Positions 38,577-50,325 of a stretch of 64,000 bases of DNA are shown piece by piece. The stretch covers positions 416,246 to 480,245 of the forward strand of contig NZ_JAQSUW010000014.1 in assembly GCF_028649395.1 (NCBI RefSeq), given 5' to 3'. The DNA is from Pseudomonas sp. Gutcm_11s. Its GTDB lineage: Bacteria; Pseudomonadota; Gammaproteobacteria; Pseudomonadales; Pseudomonadaceae. A program made the position numbers and the translations under genes. How positions within the stretch are numbered: the first letter of the stretch is position 1; each line of letters begins with the position of its first letter. The notes beneath the pieces are model-generated. The model was not told the origin of the DNA, searched no databases, and saw only the letters and a program-made list of their open reading frames with translations.

Positions 38577-39950
38577 ATGCTCGCCCTCTCCCGCTACGCC
38601 CGCACCCTGGCCGAAATTCGCGCCCTGCTGACACTGGCCACCCCCATCATCATTGCCCAGCTGGCCCATACCTCCATGGGCTTCGTCGATGCGGTGATGG
38701 CGGGCCGGGTCAGCGCACGCGACCTGGCTGCCGTGGCCTTGGGCAACTCGCTGTGGATACCGGTGTTCCTGCTGATGAATGGCACCCTGCTGGCCACCAC
38801 GGCCAAGGTGGCGCAGCGCTATGGCGCCGGTAAACAGGAGGAGATCGGCCCACTGGTGCGCCAGGCGCTGTGGCTGGCACTGGCGGTGGGCCTGGCCTGC
38901 GCCACCCTGCTGTGGAATGCCGAGCCGCTGCTGCACCTGATGGATGTGGACGCCGAGCTCACCGCCATGTCCATGGGTTACCTGCGCGGCATCGCCTTCG
39001 GCTTCCCGGCTGTGGCCCTGTATCACGTGCTGCGCTGTTGCAGCGACGGCCTCGGCCATACCCGGCCGAGCATGATGCTGGGCATCGGCGGCCTGCTGCT
39101 GAACATCCCGCTCAACTACATCCTGATCTACGGCCACCTCGGCTTCCCGGCCATGGGCGGCGTGGGTTGCGGCTGGGCCAGTGGCACGGTGATGTGGTGC
39201 ATGCTGCTAGGTATGCTGTGGTGGGTGAACCACGCGCCCTATTACAAGCCGAGCGAGCTATTCAAACACTTCGAGTGGCCGCAGTGGCCGGTGATCCGCC
39301 GCCTGCTCTCGATCGGCGCGCCGATTGGCATATCGATCTTCGCCGAGTCGAGCATCTTCTCGGTGATCGCCCTGCTGATCGGCGGCCTCGGCGCCACCGT
39401 GGTGGCCGGGCACCAGATCGCCCTGAACTTCAGTTCGATGATCTTCATGATCCCCTACTCCCTGGCCATGGCCGCCACGGTACGGGTCGGCCAGTCGCTG
39501 GGGCGCGGCACGCCGCGTGATACACGCTTCTCCGCCGGGGTGGCGATGGGTACGGCGCTGAGCTATGCCTGCCTGTCGGCGAGTCTGGTTCTGCTGCTGC
39601 GCGAGCAGATCGCCAATATCTACAGCCCGGACCCGGCGGTGATCGCCATGGCCGCCACCCTGCTGGTGTACTCGGCGCTGTTCCAGTTCTCCGACGCCGT
39701 GCAGGTCACCGCCGCCGGCGCCCTGCGCGGTTACCAGGACACTCGCGCGACCATGCTGATCACCCTGGTCGCCTACTGGGGCATCGGCCTGCCGGTGGGC
39801 TATGCCCTGGGCCTGTCCGACTGGCTGGGCGAGCCGTCGGGGCCGAGCGGCCTGTGGCAGGGTCTGGTGGTGGGTCTGACCTGTGCCGCCGTGCTGCTCG
39901 CCGTGCGCCTGACCCGCAGCGCGCGCCGGCACATCCGCGCCGCGCGCTAG
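38577..39950 (+). CDS. norM: MATE-family multidrug efflux transporter (NorM/PmpM-like)
   Basis: A 457-residue, 12-span MATE antiporter. RALLTLATPIIIAQLAHTSMGF, GRVSARDLAAVALG, QRYGAGK and the second-half RLLSIGAPIGISIFAESS and AAGALRGYQDTRA are NorM-cluster hallmarks. It likely exports cationic drugs in exchange for Na+ or H+; P. aeruginosa PmpM is H+-coupled. It is 128 bp from the divergent pdxB and 7 bp from the convergent tusA stop. Confidence 0.88.
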   Translation: MLALSRYARTLAEIRALLTLATPIIIAQLAHTSMGFVDAVMAGRVSARDLAAVALGNSLWIPVFLLMNGTLLATTAKVAQRYGAGKQEEIGPLVRQALWLALAVGLACATLLWNAEPLLHLMDVDAELTAMSMGYLRGIAFGFPAVALYHVLRCCSDGLGHTRPSMMLGIGGLLLNIPLNYILIYGHLGFPAMGGVGCGWASGTVMWCMLLGMLWWVNHAPYYKPSELFKHFEWPQWPVIRRLLSIGAPIGISIFAESSIFSVIALLIGGLGATVVAGHQIALNFSSMIFMIPYSLAMAATVRVGQSLGRGTPRDTRFSAGVAMGTALSYACLSASLVLLLREQIANIYSPDPAVIAMAATLLVYSALFQFSDAVQVTAAGALRGYQDTRATMLITLVAYWGIGLPVGYALGLSDWLGEPSGPSGLWQGLVVGLTCAAVLLAVRLTRSARRHIRAAR

Positions 39951-39957
39951 GCCTGGT

Positions 39958-40197
39958 TCAGTCGAGCTTCTTGCGGATCCAGTACTGGTAGGTGCCGCCG
40001 TCCTCGCCCTGCTCCAGCAGTTCGTGGCCGAGGAACATGCAGAACTTGGGAATGTCGCGCTTGGTCGAGGGGTCGGTGGCCAGCACCTGCAGCAGGCCAC
40101 CGGCCGGCAGGTCGCGCACCTTGTTGTGCAGCATCATCACCGGCTCTGGGCAGAACAGGCCGGTGGCGTCGAGGATGGCGTCGGGTTGCAGGGACAT
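39958..40197 (-). CDS. tusA: Sulfur carrier protein TusA
   Basis: A 79-residue SirA/TusA protein with the catalytic Cys motif [18 protein letters not shown] (CPxP) and [18 protein letters not shown]. It accepts persulfide sulfur from IscS and passes it on in 2-thiouridine tRNA synthesis. Full family length. Convergent with norM; 124 bp to the left of rlmM, which points the same way. Confidence 0.92.
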   Translation of the reverse strand: MSLQPDAILDATGLFCPEPVMMLHNKVRDLPAGGLLQVLATDPSTKRDIPKFCMFLGHELLEQGEDGGTYQYWIRKKLD

Positions 40198-40321
40198 GAA
40201 TCTAACTCCGGAAGCAGGCCGGCATTATTACCCAAGCGCGCCGCCGGGTCTGCCCTGGTGCATCGGTTCCAGACGAACCAGGCGCTAGCCACTGCGACCT
40301 GCAGCAGTGGCCACGCGCGTT

Positions 40322-41374
40322 TCAGCCCAGCCGGCGCAGGTGGCAGGTCACTTCCTCGCGGTCGTGATAGAGCTGCTTGCAGGCGATGGAAACCTTGATC
40401 TTGCGCGCAGCGAAGGCATCCTCCAGGCGCTGCAGCAACTTGCAGACCTCGGCATAGCGCTGCTTCATCGGCAGCTTGAGGTTGACCACCGCCTCGCGGC
40501 AATGCCCCCCGCCAACCCACTCCTCAATCATCGCCGTGGTGCGTGCAGGCTTCTCGACGATGTCGCAGACCATCCAGTCCACCGGCTGCTTGGGCTTCCA
40601 GGTGAAGCCGTCGACCATCAGGTGGGTGACCAGGCCGGTGTCCATCAGGCTCTCGGCCATCGGCCCGTTGTCGATGGCGGTGACCAGCATGCCGCGGCGC
40701 ACCAGCTGGTAGGTCCAGCCACCAGGCGCGGCGCCCAGGTCGACCCCGGTCATCTCGTCCGACAGCCGCGTGTCCCACTGCTCGCGCGGAATGAAGGTGT
40801 GCCAGGCCTCTTCCAGCTTGAGAGTCGAGCGGCTCGGCGCCTCGCGCGGGAATTTCAGGCGCGGAATGCCCATCGGCCATTGCGCCTGGTTGTTGGCCTC
40901 GGCCAGGCCTAGGAACACCTCGCGGCCGCTGACGAAGGTCAGCAGCAGGCGCGACTTGCTCGCGTCCTCGACCAGGCGGCCAGCCTTCTCCAGCGCCTTG
41001 CGCAGCGGGCCCTCGAACTTCTTGCAGAAGTTCGACAGCTCCTTGCCCTCGTTGGTATCGAACACCTCCAGCCACAGGCCGCCACACACCGGGTAGTCGG
41101 CCAGGGCCTGCAGCAGCACGCTGATGCGATCCGTCTCCGGCAGCGGCAGGTAGCTGCCCCGGGCCCACTGGCGCGGGAAGATCAGGCGCTTGAACTGCAC
41201 CGCCTGCATCAGGCGCTCGGCGCCACCAGGCTCCATGCAGGTGAATTCGGCGTGGGCGCTGTTCGGCTTGGCCTTGGCGTAGCCGGCCACGCCCAGGCGC
41301 GCGGCATGGTCGCTGATCTCGGAGCAGACCTCGCCCTCGAAACCGGGGCGGCAGTGCAGTAGTACGACGTTCAT
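40322..41374 (-). CDS. rlmM: 23S rRNA 2'-O-ribose cytidine-2498 methyltransferase
   Basis: A 350-residue RlmM: N-terminal THUMP-like region ([20 protein letters not shown]), then an RFM/FtsJ-type methyltransferase with the SAM loop [16 protein letters not shown], Asp in [20 protein letters not shown] and catalytic Lys in [15 protein letters not shown]. It methylates C2498 of 23S rRNA before ribosome assembly. Start directly before the divergent acnA region. Family length is normal. Confidence 0.95.
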   Translation of the reverse strand: MNVVLLHCRPGFEGEVCSEISDHAARLGVAGYAKAKPNSAHAEFTCMEPGGAERLMQAVQFKRLIFPRQWARGSYLPLPETDRISVLLQALADYPVCGGLWLEVFDTNEGKELSNFCKKFEGPLRKALEKAGRLVEDASKSRLLLTFVSGREVFLGLAEANNQAQWPMGIPRLKFPREAPSRSTLKLEEAWHTFIPREQWDTRLSDEMTGVDLGAAPGGWTYQLVRRGMLVTAIDNGPMAESLMDTGLVTHLMVDGFTWKPKQPVDWMVCDIVEKPARTTAMIEEWVGGGHCREAVVNLKLPMKQRYAEVCKLLQRLEDAFAARKIKVSIACKQLYHDREEVTCHLRRLG

Positions 41375-41468
41375 CGGTGGTTCTCCTCAGGCCGCGCATG
41401 ATAGCGAAGTCGGGAACCCTCGGCGCGCCCAACCGGTCCAGACCAATGGCAGGAGCTGGCCTGACGGT

Positions 41469-41481
41469 CTAGTTTCACTAG
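41469..41481. promoter_or_regulatory. Small inverted repeat upstream of acnA
   Basis: CTAGT-TTC-ACTAG, a perfect 5-bp-arm inverted repeat about 25 bp before the acnA ATG. It could be an operator or mRNA element; no factor can be assigned and chance occurrence is possible. Confidence 0.3.
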
Positions 41482-41504
41482 CTCAACCGAACAGGAGTGC
41501 AACC

Positions 41505-44246
<2,742 letters not shown>

Positions 44247-44256
44247 TCGCGGGAGA

Positions 44257-44293
44257 CATGAAAAAGGGCGGCCACTGGCCGCCCTTTTTCATG
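44257..44293. terminator. Perfectly palindromic bidirectional terminator, acnA / alginate operon
   Basis: 17-bp perfect arms CATGAAAAAGGGCGGCC and its complement around ACT. GC stem 44266-44284 with AAAAA/TTTTT on both sides, so it terminates both acnA and the alginate operon. Confidence 0.93.
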
Positions 44294-44306
44294 CACGCAA
44301 ACTACA

Positions 44307-45749
44307 TCAACCGACCGACGCCGACTGCAGCTGGGTGCGGCCGTAGACGTCTTCCAGGCGCTCGATATCGTCCTCGCCCAGGTAGCTGCCCGACTGCACC
44401 TCGATGATCTCCAGCGGGATCTTGCCGGGGTTGGCCAGGCGATGCACCGAGGCAATCGGGATGTAGGTCGACTGGTTCTCGGTGAGCAGGAACACCTTGT
44501 CGTCACAGGTCACCTGAGCCGTGCCGGACACCACGATCCAGTGCTCGGCGCGGTGGTGGTGCATCTGCAGCGACAACTGCGCGCCGGGGCGCACGGTGAT
44601 GTGCTTGACCTGGTGGCGGTTGCCGTTGTCCACCGAGTCGTAGCTGCCCCAGGGGCGGTACACAGCGCAATGGCTCTGGGTTTCCTGGCGGCCCTGGGAG
44701 TCCAGCACGTTGACAAGCTTCTTCACGTCCTGCACGGCGTTCTTGTGGGCGATCATCACCGCGTCCTTGGTTTCGACCACCACCACGTCGTCCATGCCGA
44801 TCAGGGTCACCAGCTTGGAGGTGCCGTGCACGAAGCTGTTGTGGCTGGAGTGGGTCACCACGTCGCCCTTGAGCACGTTGCCGTCGCTGTCCTTCTCGTG
44901 CACGTCCCACAGCGAGGACCAGCTACCCACGTCGTTCCAGCCAGCGGCCAGCGGTACCACGCAGGCGCGGCTGGTTTTCTCCATCACCGCGTAGTCGATG
45001 GAGTTGTCCGGGCAGCACTCGAAGGTACCGGGGTCGATGTTGACCACACCGTCCACCGCCTTACTGCGCTCCAGGGCCAGCACGCAGGTGTCGTAGATGT
45101 CCGGTTCGTGGCTGCGCAGCTCGTCGAGGAAGCGGCTGGCGCGGAACAGGAACATGCCGCTGTTCCAGTAGTAGCCGCCGCTGCGCACGAACTCGCTGGC
45201 GCGCTCGTGATCGGGTTTCTCGACGAACTGCTGGACGCGATAGGCGCCCGGCACCAGGTCGTCGCCCTCCTCCAGACGCGCCGCCTTGATGTAGCCGAAG
45301 CCGGTCTCGGGGCTGTTGGCCGGGATGCCGAACAGCACCATCTCGCCCTCGTCGGCAGCGATGCGCGCCAGCTCCAGCGCTTTGCGCAGGCCCAGCTCGT
45401 CATCGATCACATGGTCGGCCGGCAGAACCAGCATCAGCTCGTCACGGCCCTCGGCGAGCAGTTGCAGCGCAGCCATGGCCACCGCCGGCGCGGTGTTACG
45501 ACCGAAGGGTTCGAGCACCATGCTCTGCGTGGTGATACCGATCTTGGTCAGCTGCTCGTTGACGATGAAACGGTGCTCGACGTTGCACACCACCAGGGGC
45601 TTCTGCATGCCATCGAAGCTCAGCCGCTTCAGCGTCTGCTGGAACAGCGACTGCTCGCCGGTCAGGGCGAGGAACTGCTTGGGGTACATCTTGCGGGACA
45701 GGGGCCAGAGGCGTGAACCGCTACCGCCAGAGAGGATTACCGGAATCAT
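44307..45749 (-). CDS. algA: Mannose-1-phosphate guanylyltransferase / phosphomannose isomerase
   Basis: A 480-residue type II bifunctional enzyme. The N-terminal pyrophosphorylase (ILSGGSGSRLWPLSRK, YPKQFLAL, FVEKPD) makes GDP-mannose, and the C-terminal cupin isomerase (QLSLQMHHHRAEHWIVV, with Zn-binding His residues) makes mannose-6-phosphate from fructose-6-phosphate. These are the first and third steps of alginate precursor synthesis (AlgC supplies the middle one, outside this window). ATG at 45749 has AGGAG. Last gene of the alginate operon, 66 bp after algL, with the palindromic terminator following. Confidence 0.96.
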   Translation of the reverse strand: MIPVILSGGSGSRLWPLSRKMYPKQFLALTGEQSLFQQTLKRLSFDGMQKPLVVCNVEHRFIVNEQLTKIGITTQSMVLEPFGRNTAPAVAMAALQLLAEGRDELMLVLPADHVIDDELGLRKALELARIAADEGEMVLFGIPANSPETGFGYIKAARLEEGDDLVPGAYRVQQFVEKPDHERASEFVRSGGYYWNSGMFLFRASRFLDELRSHEPDIYDTCVLALERSKAVDGVVNIDPGTFECCPDNSIDYAVMEKTSRACVVPLAAGWNDVGSWSSLWDVHEKDSDGNVLKGDVVTHSSHNSFVHGTSKLVTLIGMDDVVVVETKDAVMIAHKNAVQDVKKLVNVLDSQGRQETQSHCAVYRPWGSYDSVDNGNRHQVKHITVRPGAQLSLQMHHHRAEHWIVVSGTAQVTCDDKVFLLTENQSTYIPIASVHRLANPGKIPLEIIEVQSGSYLGEDDIERLEDVYGRTQLQSASVG

Positions 45750-45815
45750 GGTGTTTCTCCTTTCAAATCTCTGTCGTTCCCGGGCCAAGCCCGGGGTTGA
45801 ACATCAGGGCCGAAC

Positions 45816-46934
45816 TCAAGGCAGTTGCCCGGAAAACAGCTGGGTCAGGTCGCCACCGAGCCGGTAGGTGCTCAGTGGCTCGATCGAGCGTCGCCACGCA
45901 TTGGTGCTCTGCGAGCACGGATACAGCGCGCAGTAAGGCTCCAGCCAGGCAAACCGGCTGCTCTGTTGCAGGTCGACATCTGCCTGCTCATGGCCGGTTT
46001 TTTCTTGGAATTTCTGTGGGTCGCGGAGGCCGTTCTCCACGTTCTTGACCAGGCGCAGCATGGCGCCATCGTTCTCGCCGCGCAGGTCGAGGCCATTGGC
46101 CTTGGCGAAGGCGGAAACCATCAGCAGCGGCGCGATGCTGTAGTTGTGGTAGGACAGCGCGCGGGTCTCGCGCACCAGCTCGCGGGGTAGATAGCCGTCA
46201 TTGGTTATCTGATCCACGCCGCGGCGATATTGTTCAACCGACCAGTCGAACAGATCGCGGCGATCGAGTGCCACGGCACTCGCCATCACCGACCAGGCCG
46301 CCCAGTAGTTGTGGTTGTTGCTGCGTTCCTTGGGGTAGGCATTCCAGTCGCTCACCACCTTGTCGGCCAGCTTGCCGAACCAGGCCTCGACCTTCTGGCT
46401 CTGCGCGGCGTGGGCCTTCAGCGGCTGCGAGGTGGAGAACTTAAGCTGCAGGTAGGCGCCGGTCAGGCTGCCCAGGGTCCATTTGCGCACCGACATGCCG
46501 GTGTGGTTGTGCTCGTCGTTGAGCAGCGCGCCGGCATCGGCCCAGGCCTCCAGCCACTGCATGGCGCAATCGACTTCCTGCGGGCGGCCGTACTTGAAGT
46601 AGCGGCCGACCATGCGGTTGACGCCCATTTCCATCTCGCGCATGTCGCCGGTGAGCTTGAGATAGCGCTGCTCGGCGCCGCGGTTGAGCTGGTCACGCGC
46701 CTTGCCAGAGCCTTCGTACTTGCTGGGGAAGTTCAGGCTGCCGGTATAGGGCTGTGGCGGCTTCTCGCATTCGCGCGGCTTGCCCTCCGCCTCGGGCGCG
46801 GCCCGGTAGTAACCGGTCGGCGCCACCAGCGTAGAGGAGCCCGCCGAACCACCGGTGTGGCTCGGCGAGCAGCCCGTCAGCAATGCGCTCAGCACCGCGA
46901 CGGACAGGCCCAGACGCGTCGGCATCGGCCGCAT
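45816..46934 (-). CDS. algL: Alginate lyase family PL5 (AlgL-type), predicted lipoprotein, in an unusual position
   Basis: A 372-residue PL5 lyase. Catalytic-region motifs SNNHNYWAAWSV (Asn-His), RALSYHNYS (Arg, Tyr), NHTGMSVRKWTLGSL and WLEPYCALYPC match AlgL. It degrades alginate in the periplasm during secretion. Its N-terminus ends in a lipobox, LLTGC (Cys22, Ser at +2), whereas the P. aeruginosa, P. syringae and Azotobacter AlgL I recall have ordinary cleavable signals. It lies between algF and algA instead of between algX and algI. Its ATG overlaps the algF stop by one base (TAATG). It may be a diverged or replaced copy. Confidence 0.9.
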   Translation of the reverse strand: MRPMPTRLGLSVAVLSALLTGCSPSHTGGSAGSSTLVAPTGYYRAAPEAEGKPRECEKPPQPYTGSLNFPSKYEGSGKARDQLNRGAEQRYLKLTGDMREMEMGVNRMVGRYFKYGRPQEVDCAMQWLEAWADAGALLNDEHNHTGMSVRKWTLGSLTGAYLQLKFSTSQPLKAHAAQSQKVEAWFGKLADKVVSDWNAYPKERSNNHNYWAAWSVMASAVALDRRDLFDWSVEQYRRGVDQITNDGYLPRELVRETRALSYHNYSIAPLLMVSAFAKANGLDLRGENDGAMLRLVKNVENGLRDPQKFQEKTGHEQADVDLQQSSRFAWLEPYCALYPCSQSTNAWRRSIEPLSTYRLGGDLTQLFSGQLP

Positions 46935-47584
46935 TACTCTGCGCCCGCCGGACGCTGTACCCACACCGGGGTCAGGCTGGAGCCGCTGCCGGTGACGTAG
47001 AGCGCAGCCACTTCGCCGCGCTCGAGCACGACCTGGTTGAGGTCGCTGACCTTCTTGTCACCGGAGAACAGTGCTAGGCGCACCTTGACCGGGTTGATCT
47101 CGCGATCACCACGACCCTTGCCCGCCACTGCCGGAACAACCTCGGTCTTGCCGTCGGCGGTCTTCAGGGTGACCGGGGTATCGGACAGGTTCTGCACCCG
47201 CACCAGGGCCTTCTGGCGGTTCTTGAAGGCCGGGTCCTCGACCAGGTTGAGGTCGCCGCCGGGCATCTGCACCAGGGTGTAGTACTGGTTTGCCTTGAGG
47301 TTCACCGGCAGGCTCTTGCCTGCGGCACTAGCGCTGTAGCTACCGGCCGGGAGGAAGGAGAAGTCGCTGCTGCCGCGCGGCGATACGTCCTTGATGTTGA
47401 CCGAGCCAAGGCTCAGGTTGAGCTCCGAGGAACCGGCGTTATAGGCGCGCACGAAGGCCGAGCCGGCCGGCGCGGTCGGGCCGTAGAGGCCGCCCTCGTC
47501 GGCATGGGCGACGTTCATGGCAGCCGCGAGGCTAAGGCAGCCCAGTCCCAGGGCCAGCTTGCGAAGGGTGGTTTGCATGGTCAT
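46934..47584 (-). CDS. algF: Alginate O-acetylation protein AlgF
   Basis: A 216-residue periplasmic protein with a signal peptide (cleavage after about residue 28, AHA-DEGG) and conserved LYGPTAPAGSAFVRAYNAGS, SSDFSFLPAGSYS and PVWVQRPA. AlgF is needed for alginate O-acetylation and is thought to link AlgI/J with AlgX. ATG at 47584 (or 47578) with AAGGA. Its stop overlaps the algL start by one base. It lies 17 bp after algJ. Confidence 0.93.
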   Translation of the reverse strand: MTMQTTLRKLALGLGCLSLAAAMNVAHADEGGLYGPTAPAGSAFVRAYNAGSSELNLSLGSVNIKDVSPRGSSDFSFLPAGSYSASAAGKSLPVNLKANQYYTLVQMPGGDLNLVEDPAFKNRQKALVRVQNLSDTPVTLKTADGKTEVVPAVAGKGRGDREINPVKVRLALFSGDKKVSDLNQVVLERGEVAALYVTGSGSSLTPVWVQRPAGAE

Positions 47585-47601
47585 CTTCCTTTCATGAGTA
47601 C

Positions 47602-48753
47602 TCATTGGGCCGCCACGGGTTTGGCGGAGCCTTTCACGGCCAGTCGTTCGGCCGGTTCCTGGCCGGAGCCCAGCTGGGCCAGCCATTGCGGATCGAATTC
47701 GCTGAGGTCGCTGGACAGGGCCAGGTAGCGCTCCGGCACCTCCCACAGCACCAGTTTGAGGCCCTGGGTCTCCTCCTCGCCCTTGGCCAGCAGGCGCAGC
47801 ATCGGCACCAGCGGGCCGTGGCCATCCTCGGCGTAGTTGTAGAGGTCGGCGCCCAGCGCCTGGCGCAGCGCGCCGAGGAAGTTCCACTTGGGATTGGCGC
47901 TGTAGCTGGTACCGACCAGAGCTATCTGCGGTGCGCTGTCGCCGAACAGATCGCCACCGCCCTCGTCACTCTGTTCGGTCACGCGTTTCTCCAAGGGTTC
48001 CTTCGCCGGTTGCATCGCGGCGAAGTACGGGTCCAGCGGCAGGTAGCTGAGCAGGTCGCCCTTGTGCGTCTCGCTGCCGACCTGGCGGGTCTCGTAGGTC
48101 AGCTCGCCGCTGTGCCACAGGTTGCGCTGCAGCAGGTCCTCGGCCACCGCACGAGCCGCCAGTTCGGCGCCCAGCGGGGTCCAGTGGGTGTCAGTACGCA
48201 GGAACACCAGGCCCTGGTCCTTGCCCTCCTCCAGCACGCTGTACAGGTTGGCGCCCTGCAGGCCGAGACCGGCCAGACGCTGGCGAGCCTGCTCGTACAG
48301 CGCCTGTTGCTGGGCCACCGGGCGCTGACCGGCAACGAACTCCGGATACAGCCGCGCCTTGGCTGGCAGCAGCACGACCTGCAGCTGGATGCCACGGCGC
48401 TGCAGTTCGTCGCGCACGCCGCTGATCAGTTTCCAGTTGTCTTCGACCTGGCTCGGCTTGATCGCAGGCTTGAACTCCTCGCTGGTGAACAGCCAGCCCT
48501 CGCGGCCGATCACCACGCCGGGACGGCCCTCGCCGAACAGGCCGTACTCCAGAGCTGCCCAGGCATTGGTACCGAGCTCCTTGACCGGGAAGCCCTTGTC
48601 ATAGTGTTTCTCGATGGCGTGGGTCAGCTTGCCGTTGAGGAAGGTGGTCTCCGAGGCCGCCGAGAAACGGAACAGATTCGGCAGCGAAGCCAGCGACAGC
48701 GCCGCGAGCACCACGACGAAGGTCAGGCTGTAGAGGATATGGATGGTGCGCAT
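47602..48753 (-). CDS. algJ: Alginate O-acetyltransferase AlgJ
   Basis: A 383-residue SGNH-like hydrolase/acetyltransferase anchored by an N-terminal membrane segment (residues 5-24). Asp-His motif RTDTHWTPLGAEL and Ser nucleophile in LVGTSYSANPKW; GREGWLF and the EEFKPAI segment match AlgJ. It passes acetyl groups from AlgI towards AlgX in the periplasm. It sits 12 bp after algI and 17 bp before algF. Confidence 0.93.
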   Translation of the reverse strand: MRTIHILYSLTFVVVLAALSLASLPNLFRFSAASETTFLNGKLTHAIEKHYDKGFPVKELGTNAWAALEYGLFGEGRPGVVIGREGWLFTSEEFKPAIKPSQVEDNWKLISGVRDELQRRGIQLQVVLLPAKARLYPEFVAGQRPVAQQQALYEQARQRLAGLGLQGANLYSVLEEGKDQGLVFLRTDTHWTPLGAELAARAVAEDLLQRNLWHSGELTYETRQVGSETHKGDLLSYLPLDPYFAAMQPAKEPLEKRVTEQSDEGGGDLFGDSAPQIALVGTSYSANPKWNFLGALRQALGADLYNYAEDGHGPLVPMLRLLAKGEEETQGLKLVLWEVPERYLALSSDLSEFDPQWLAQLGSGQEPAERLAVKGSAKPVAAQ

Positions 48754-48765
48754 GTCGGCTCCTCC

Positions 48766-50259
48766 TCAGAACTGGAAGTACAGGAAGGGTGAAAAGCTTT
48801 GCGCCGACAGCTTCAGTACCGAGGCGACAAACAGCAGCAGGACCAGCAGCCGGCCAAGCGCGACCGCGTAGGCCGGAGCCACGCCGGCGGCCACCGCAGT
48901 GGCACCGCCCAGCGGAGCCACACCGCCCTCCTCGCCGGCCTTGGCCTTGGGCGCCTGGCTGGTCAGCGGATTGGCGTAGAACTGGCGGATGCCGAAGAAG
49001 GCGATCACGCCGTAGGCCAGCACCAGGGTGGCGATCTGCAGGCTGGTGAGCTGTGCGACGGTGAGCTCGGACAGCCCCCAGTCGGAGAACTCGAACATGG
49101 CCGAATACATACGCCAGGCCACATCTAGGTTCTCGGCGCGGAAGATCACCCAGCCGAGCACCACCAGCAGGAAGGTGAACGCCCATTTCAGCGGGTTGAT
49201 GGTGCGCGGCGCAGCGTCCGTGCCCAGGGCACGCTCGATGGCCAACCACATGCCGTGCCAGGCGCCCCAGATGATGTAGGTGAAGTTGGCGCCGTGCCAC
49301 AGGCCGCCCAGCAGCATGGTCAGGAACAGGTTGCGGTAGGTCTGGAAGGTACTGCCGCGGTTGCCGCCCAGGCTGATGTACAGGTAGTCGCGCAGCCAGG
49401 TGGACAGGCTGATGTGCCAGCGCCGCCAGAACTCGGTGATCGACTGGCTGATGTAGGGCTGGTTGAAGTTCTCCATGAAGCGGAAGCCCATCATCAGGCC
49501 CAGGCCGATGGCCATGCTGCTGTAGCCGGCGAAGTCGAAGTACAGCTGCGCGGTGTAGGCCACCGCGCCCAGCCAGGCCTCACCCGTGGTCGGGTCGGAC
49601 AGCGCGAAGCAGTGGTCGGCAATCGGCGCCACGCTGTCGGCGATGAACACCTTCATGATGAAACCCTGCATGAAGCGCGTGCAGCCCTCGGCGAACTTGT
49701 CCACGGTGTGGGTACGGTGGTTGAACTGGTCCACCAGGTCGCGGAAGCGCAGCACCGGGCCGGCGATCAGGTGCGGGAAGATCGCCACGAAGGCCGCGAA
49801 GTCGATCAGGTTGTGGGTCGCCGGCGTATCGCCGCGGTACACATCGATGATGTAGCTGATCGACTCGAACACGTAGAACGAGATGCCGATCGGCAGCAGG
49901 ATGTGCGTCAGCACGAAGGGGTCCATGCCGAACGAGCTGACCACCATGTTGAAGCTCTCGACCCCGAAGTTGGCGTACTTGAAGTAGCCCAGCACGCAGA
50001 GGTCGACCACCACCCCGAGAATCAGCCAGCGCTGCGCGGCCTTGGTACGCACGCCCGCGGCGCCGATGCGCAGGCCGATCCAGTAGTTGAACACGGTGAC
50101 GGCGGCGAACAGCGCGAGGAAGTCCACCCGCCACCAGGCGTAGAAGATGTAGCTGGCGACCAGCAACAGCAGGTTGCGGTAGCGATTGCCGCTCAGGTAG
50201 TACAGGCCGAGGAAAATCGGCAGGAACAGGAACAGAAACACGTTCGACGAGAAAACCAT
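48766..50259 (-). CDS. algI: Membrane-bound O-acyltransferase AlgI
   Basis: A 497-residue MBOAT protein with many membrane spans (starts MVFSSNVFLFLFLPIFLGL). The catalytic-His region LLGGLWHGANFTYIIWGAWHG and FWRRWHISLSTWLRDYLY are intact. It moves acetyl groups across the inner membrane for alginate acetylation. ATG at 50259 has AGGAG. It follows algX by a 66-bp gap that holds a strong hairpin; in the operons I know, algL occupies that spot. Confidence 0.95.
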   Translation of the reverse strand: MVFSSNVFLFLFLPIFLGLYYLSGNRYRNLLLLVASYIFYAWWRVDFLALFAAVTVFNYWIGLRIGAAGVRTKAAQRWLILGVVVDLCVLGYFKYANFGVESFNMVVSSFGMDPFVLTHILLPIGISFYVFESISYIIDVYRGDTPATHNLIDFAAFVAIFPHLIAGPVLRFRDLVDQFNHRTHTVDKFAEGCTRFMQGFIMKVFIADSVAPIADHCFALSDPTTGEAWLGAVAYTAQLYFDFAGYSSMAIGLGLMMGFRFMENFNQPYISQSITEFWRRWHISLSTWLRDYLYISLGGNRGSTFQTYRNLFLTMLLGGLWHGANFTYIIWGAWHGMWLAIERALGTDAAPRTINPLKWAFTFLLVVLGWVIFRAENLDVAWRMYSAMFEFSDWGLSELTVAQLTSLQIATLVLAYGVIAFFGIRQFYANPLTSQAPKAKAGEEGGVAPLGGATAVAAGVAPAYAVALGRLLVLLLFVASVLKLSAQSFSPFLYFQF

Positions 50260-50288
50260 CCTAGCTTCTCCTGGGAATGGGTTTGCCA

Positions 50289-50308
50289 CCGGCCGCCGCA
50301 GCGGCCGG
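50289..50308. repeat. Strong hairpin in the algX-algI gap
   Basis: CCGGCCGC-CGCA-GCGGCCGG, a perfect 8-bp stem with a 4-nt loop, 18 bp after the algX stop. No T-run, so probably an mRNA-processing or stability element, or a scar left where algL was lost (inference). Confidence 0.6.
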
Positions 50309-50325
50309 GCCGGAACAAGGCAGAA

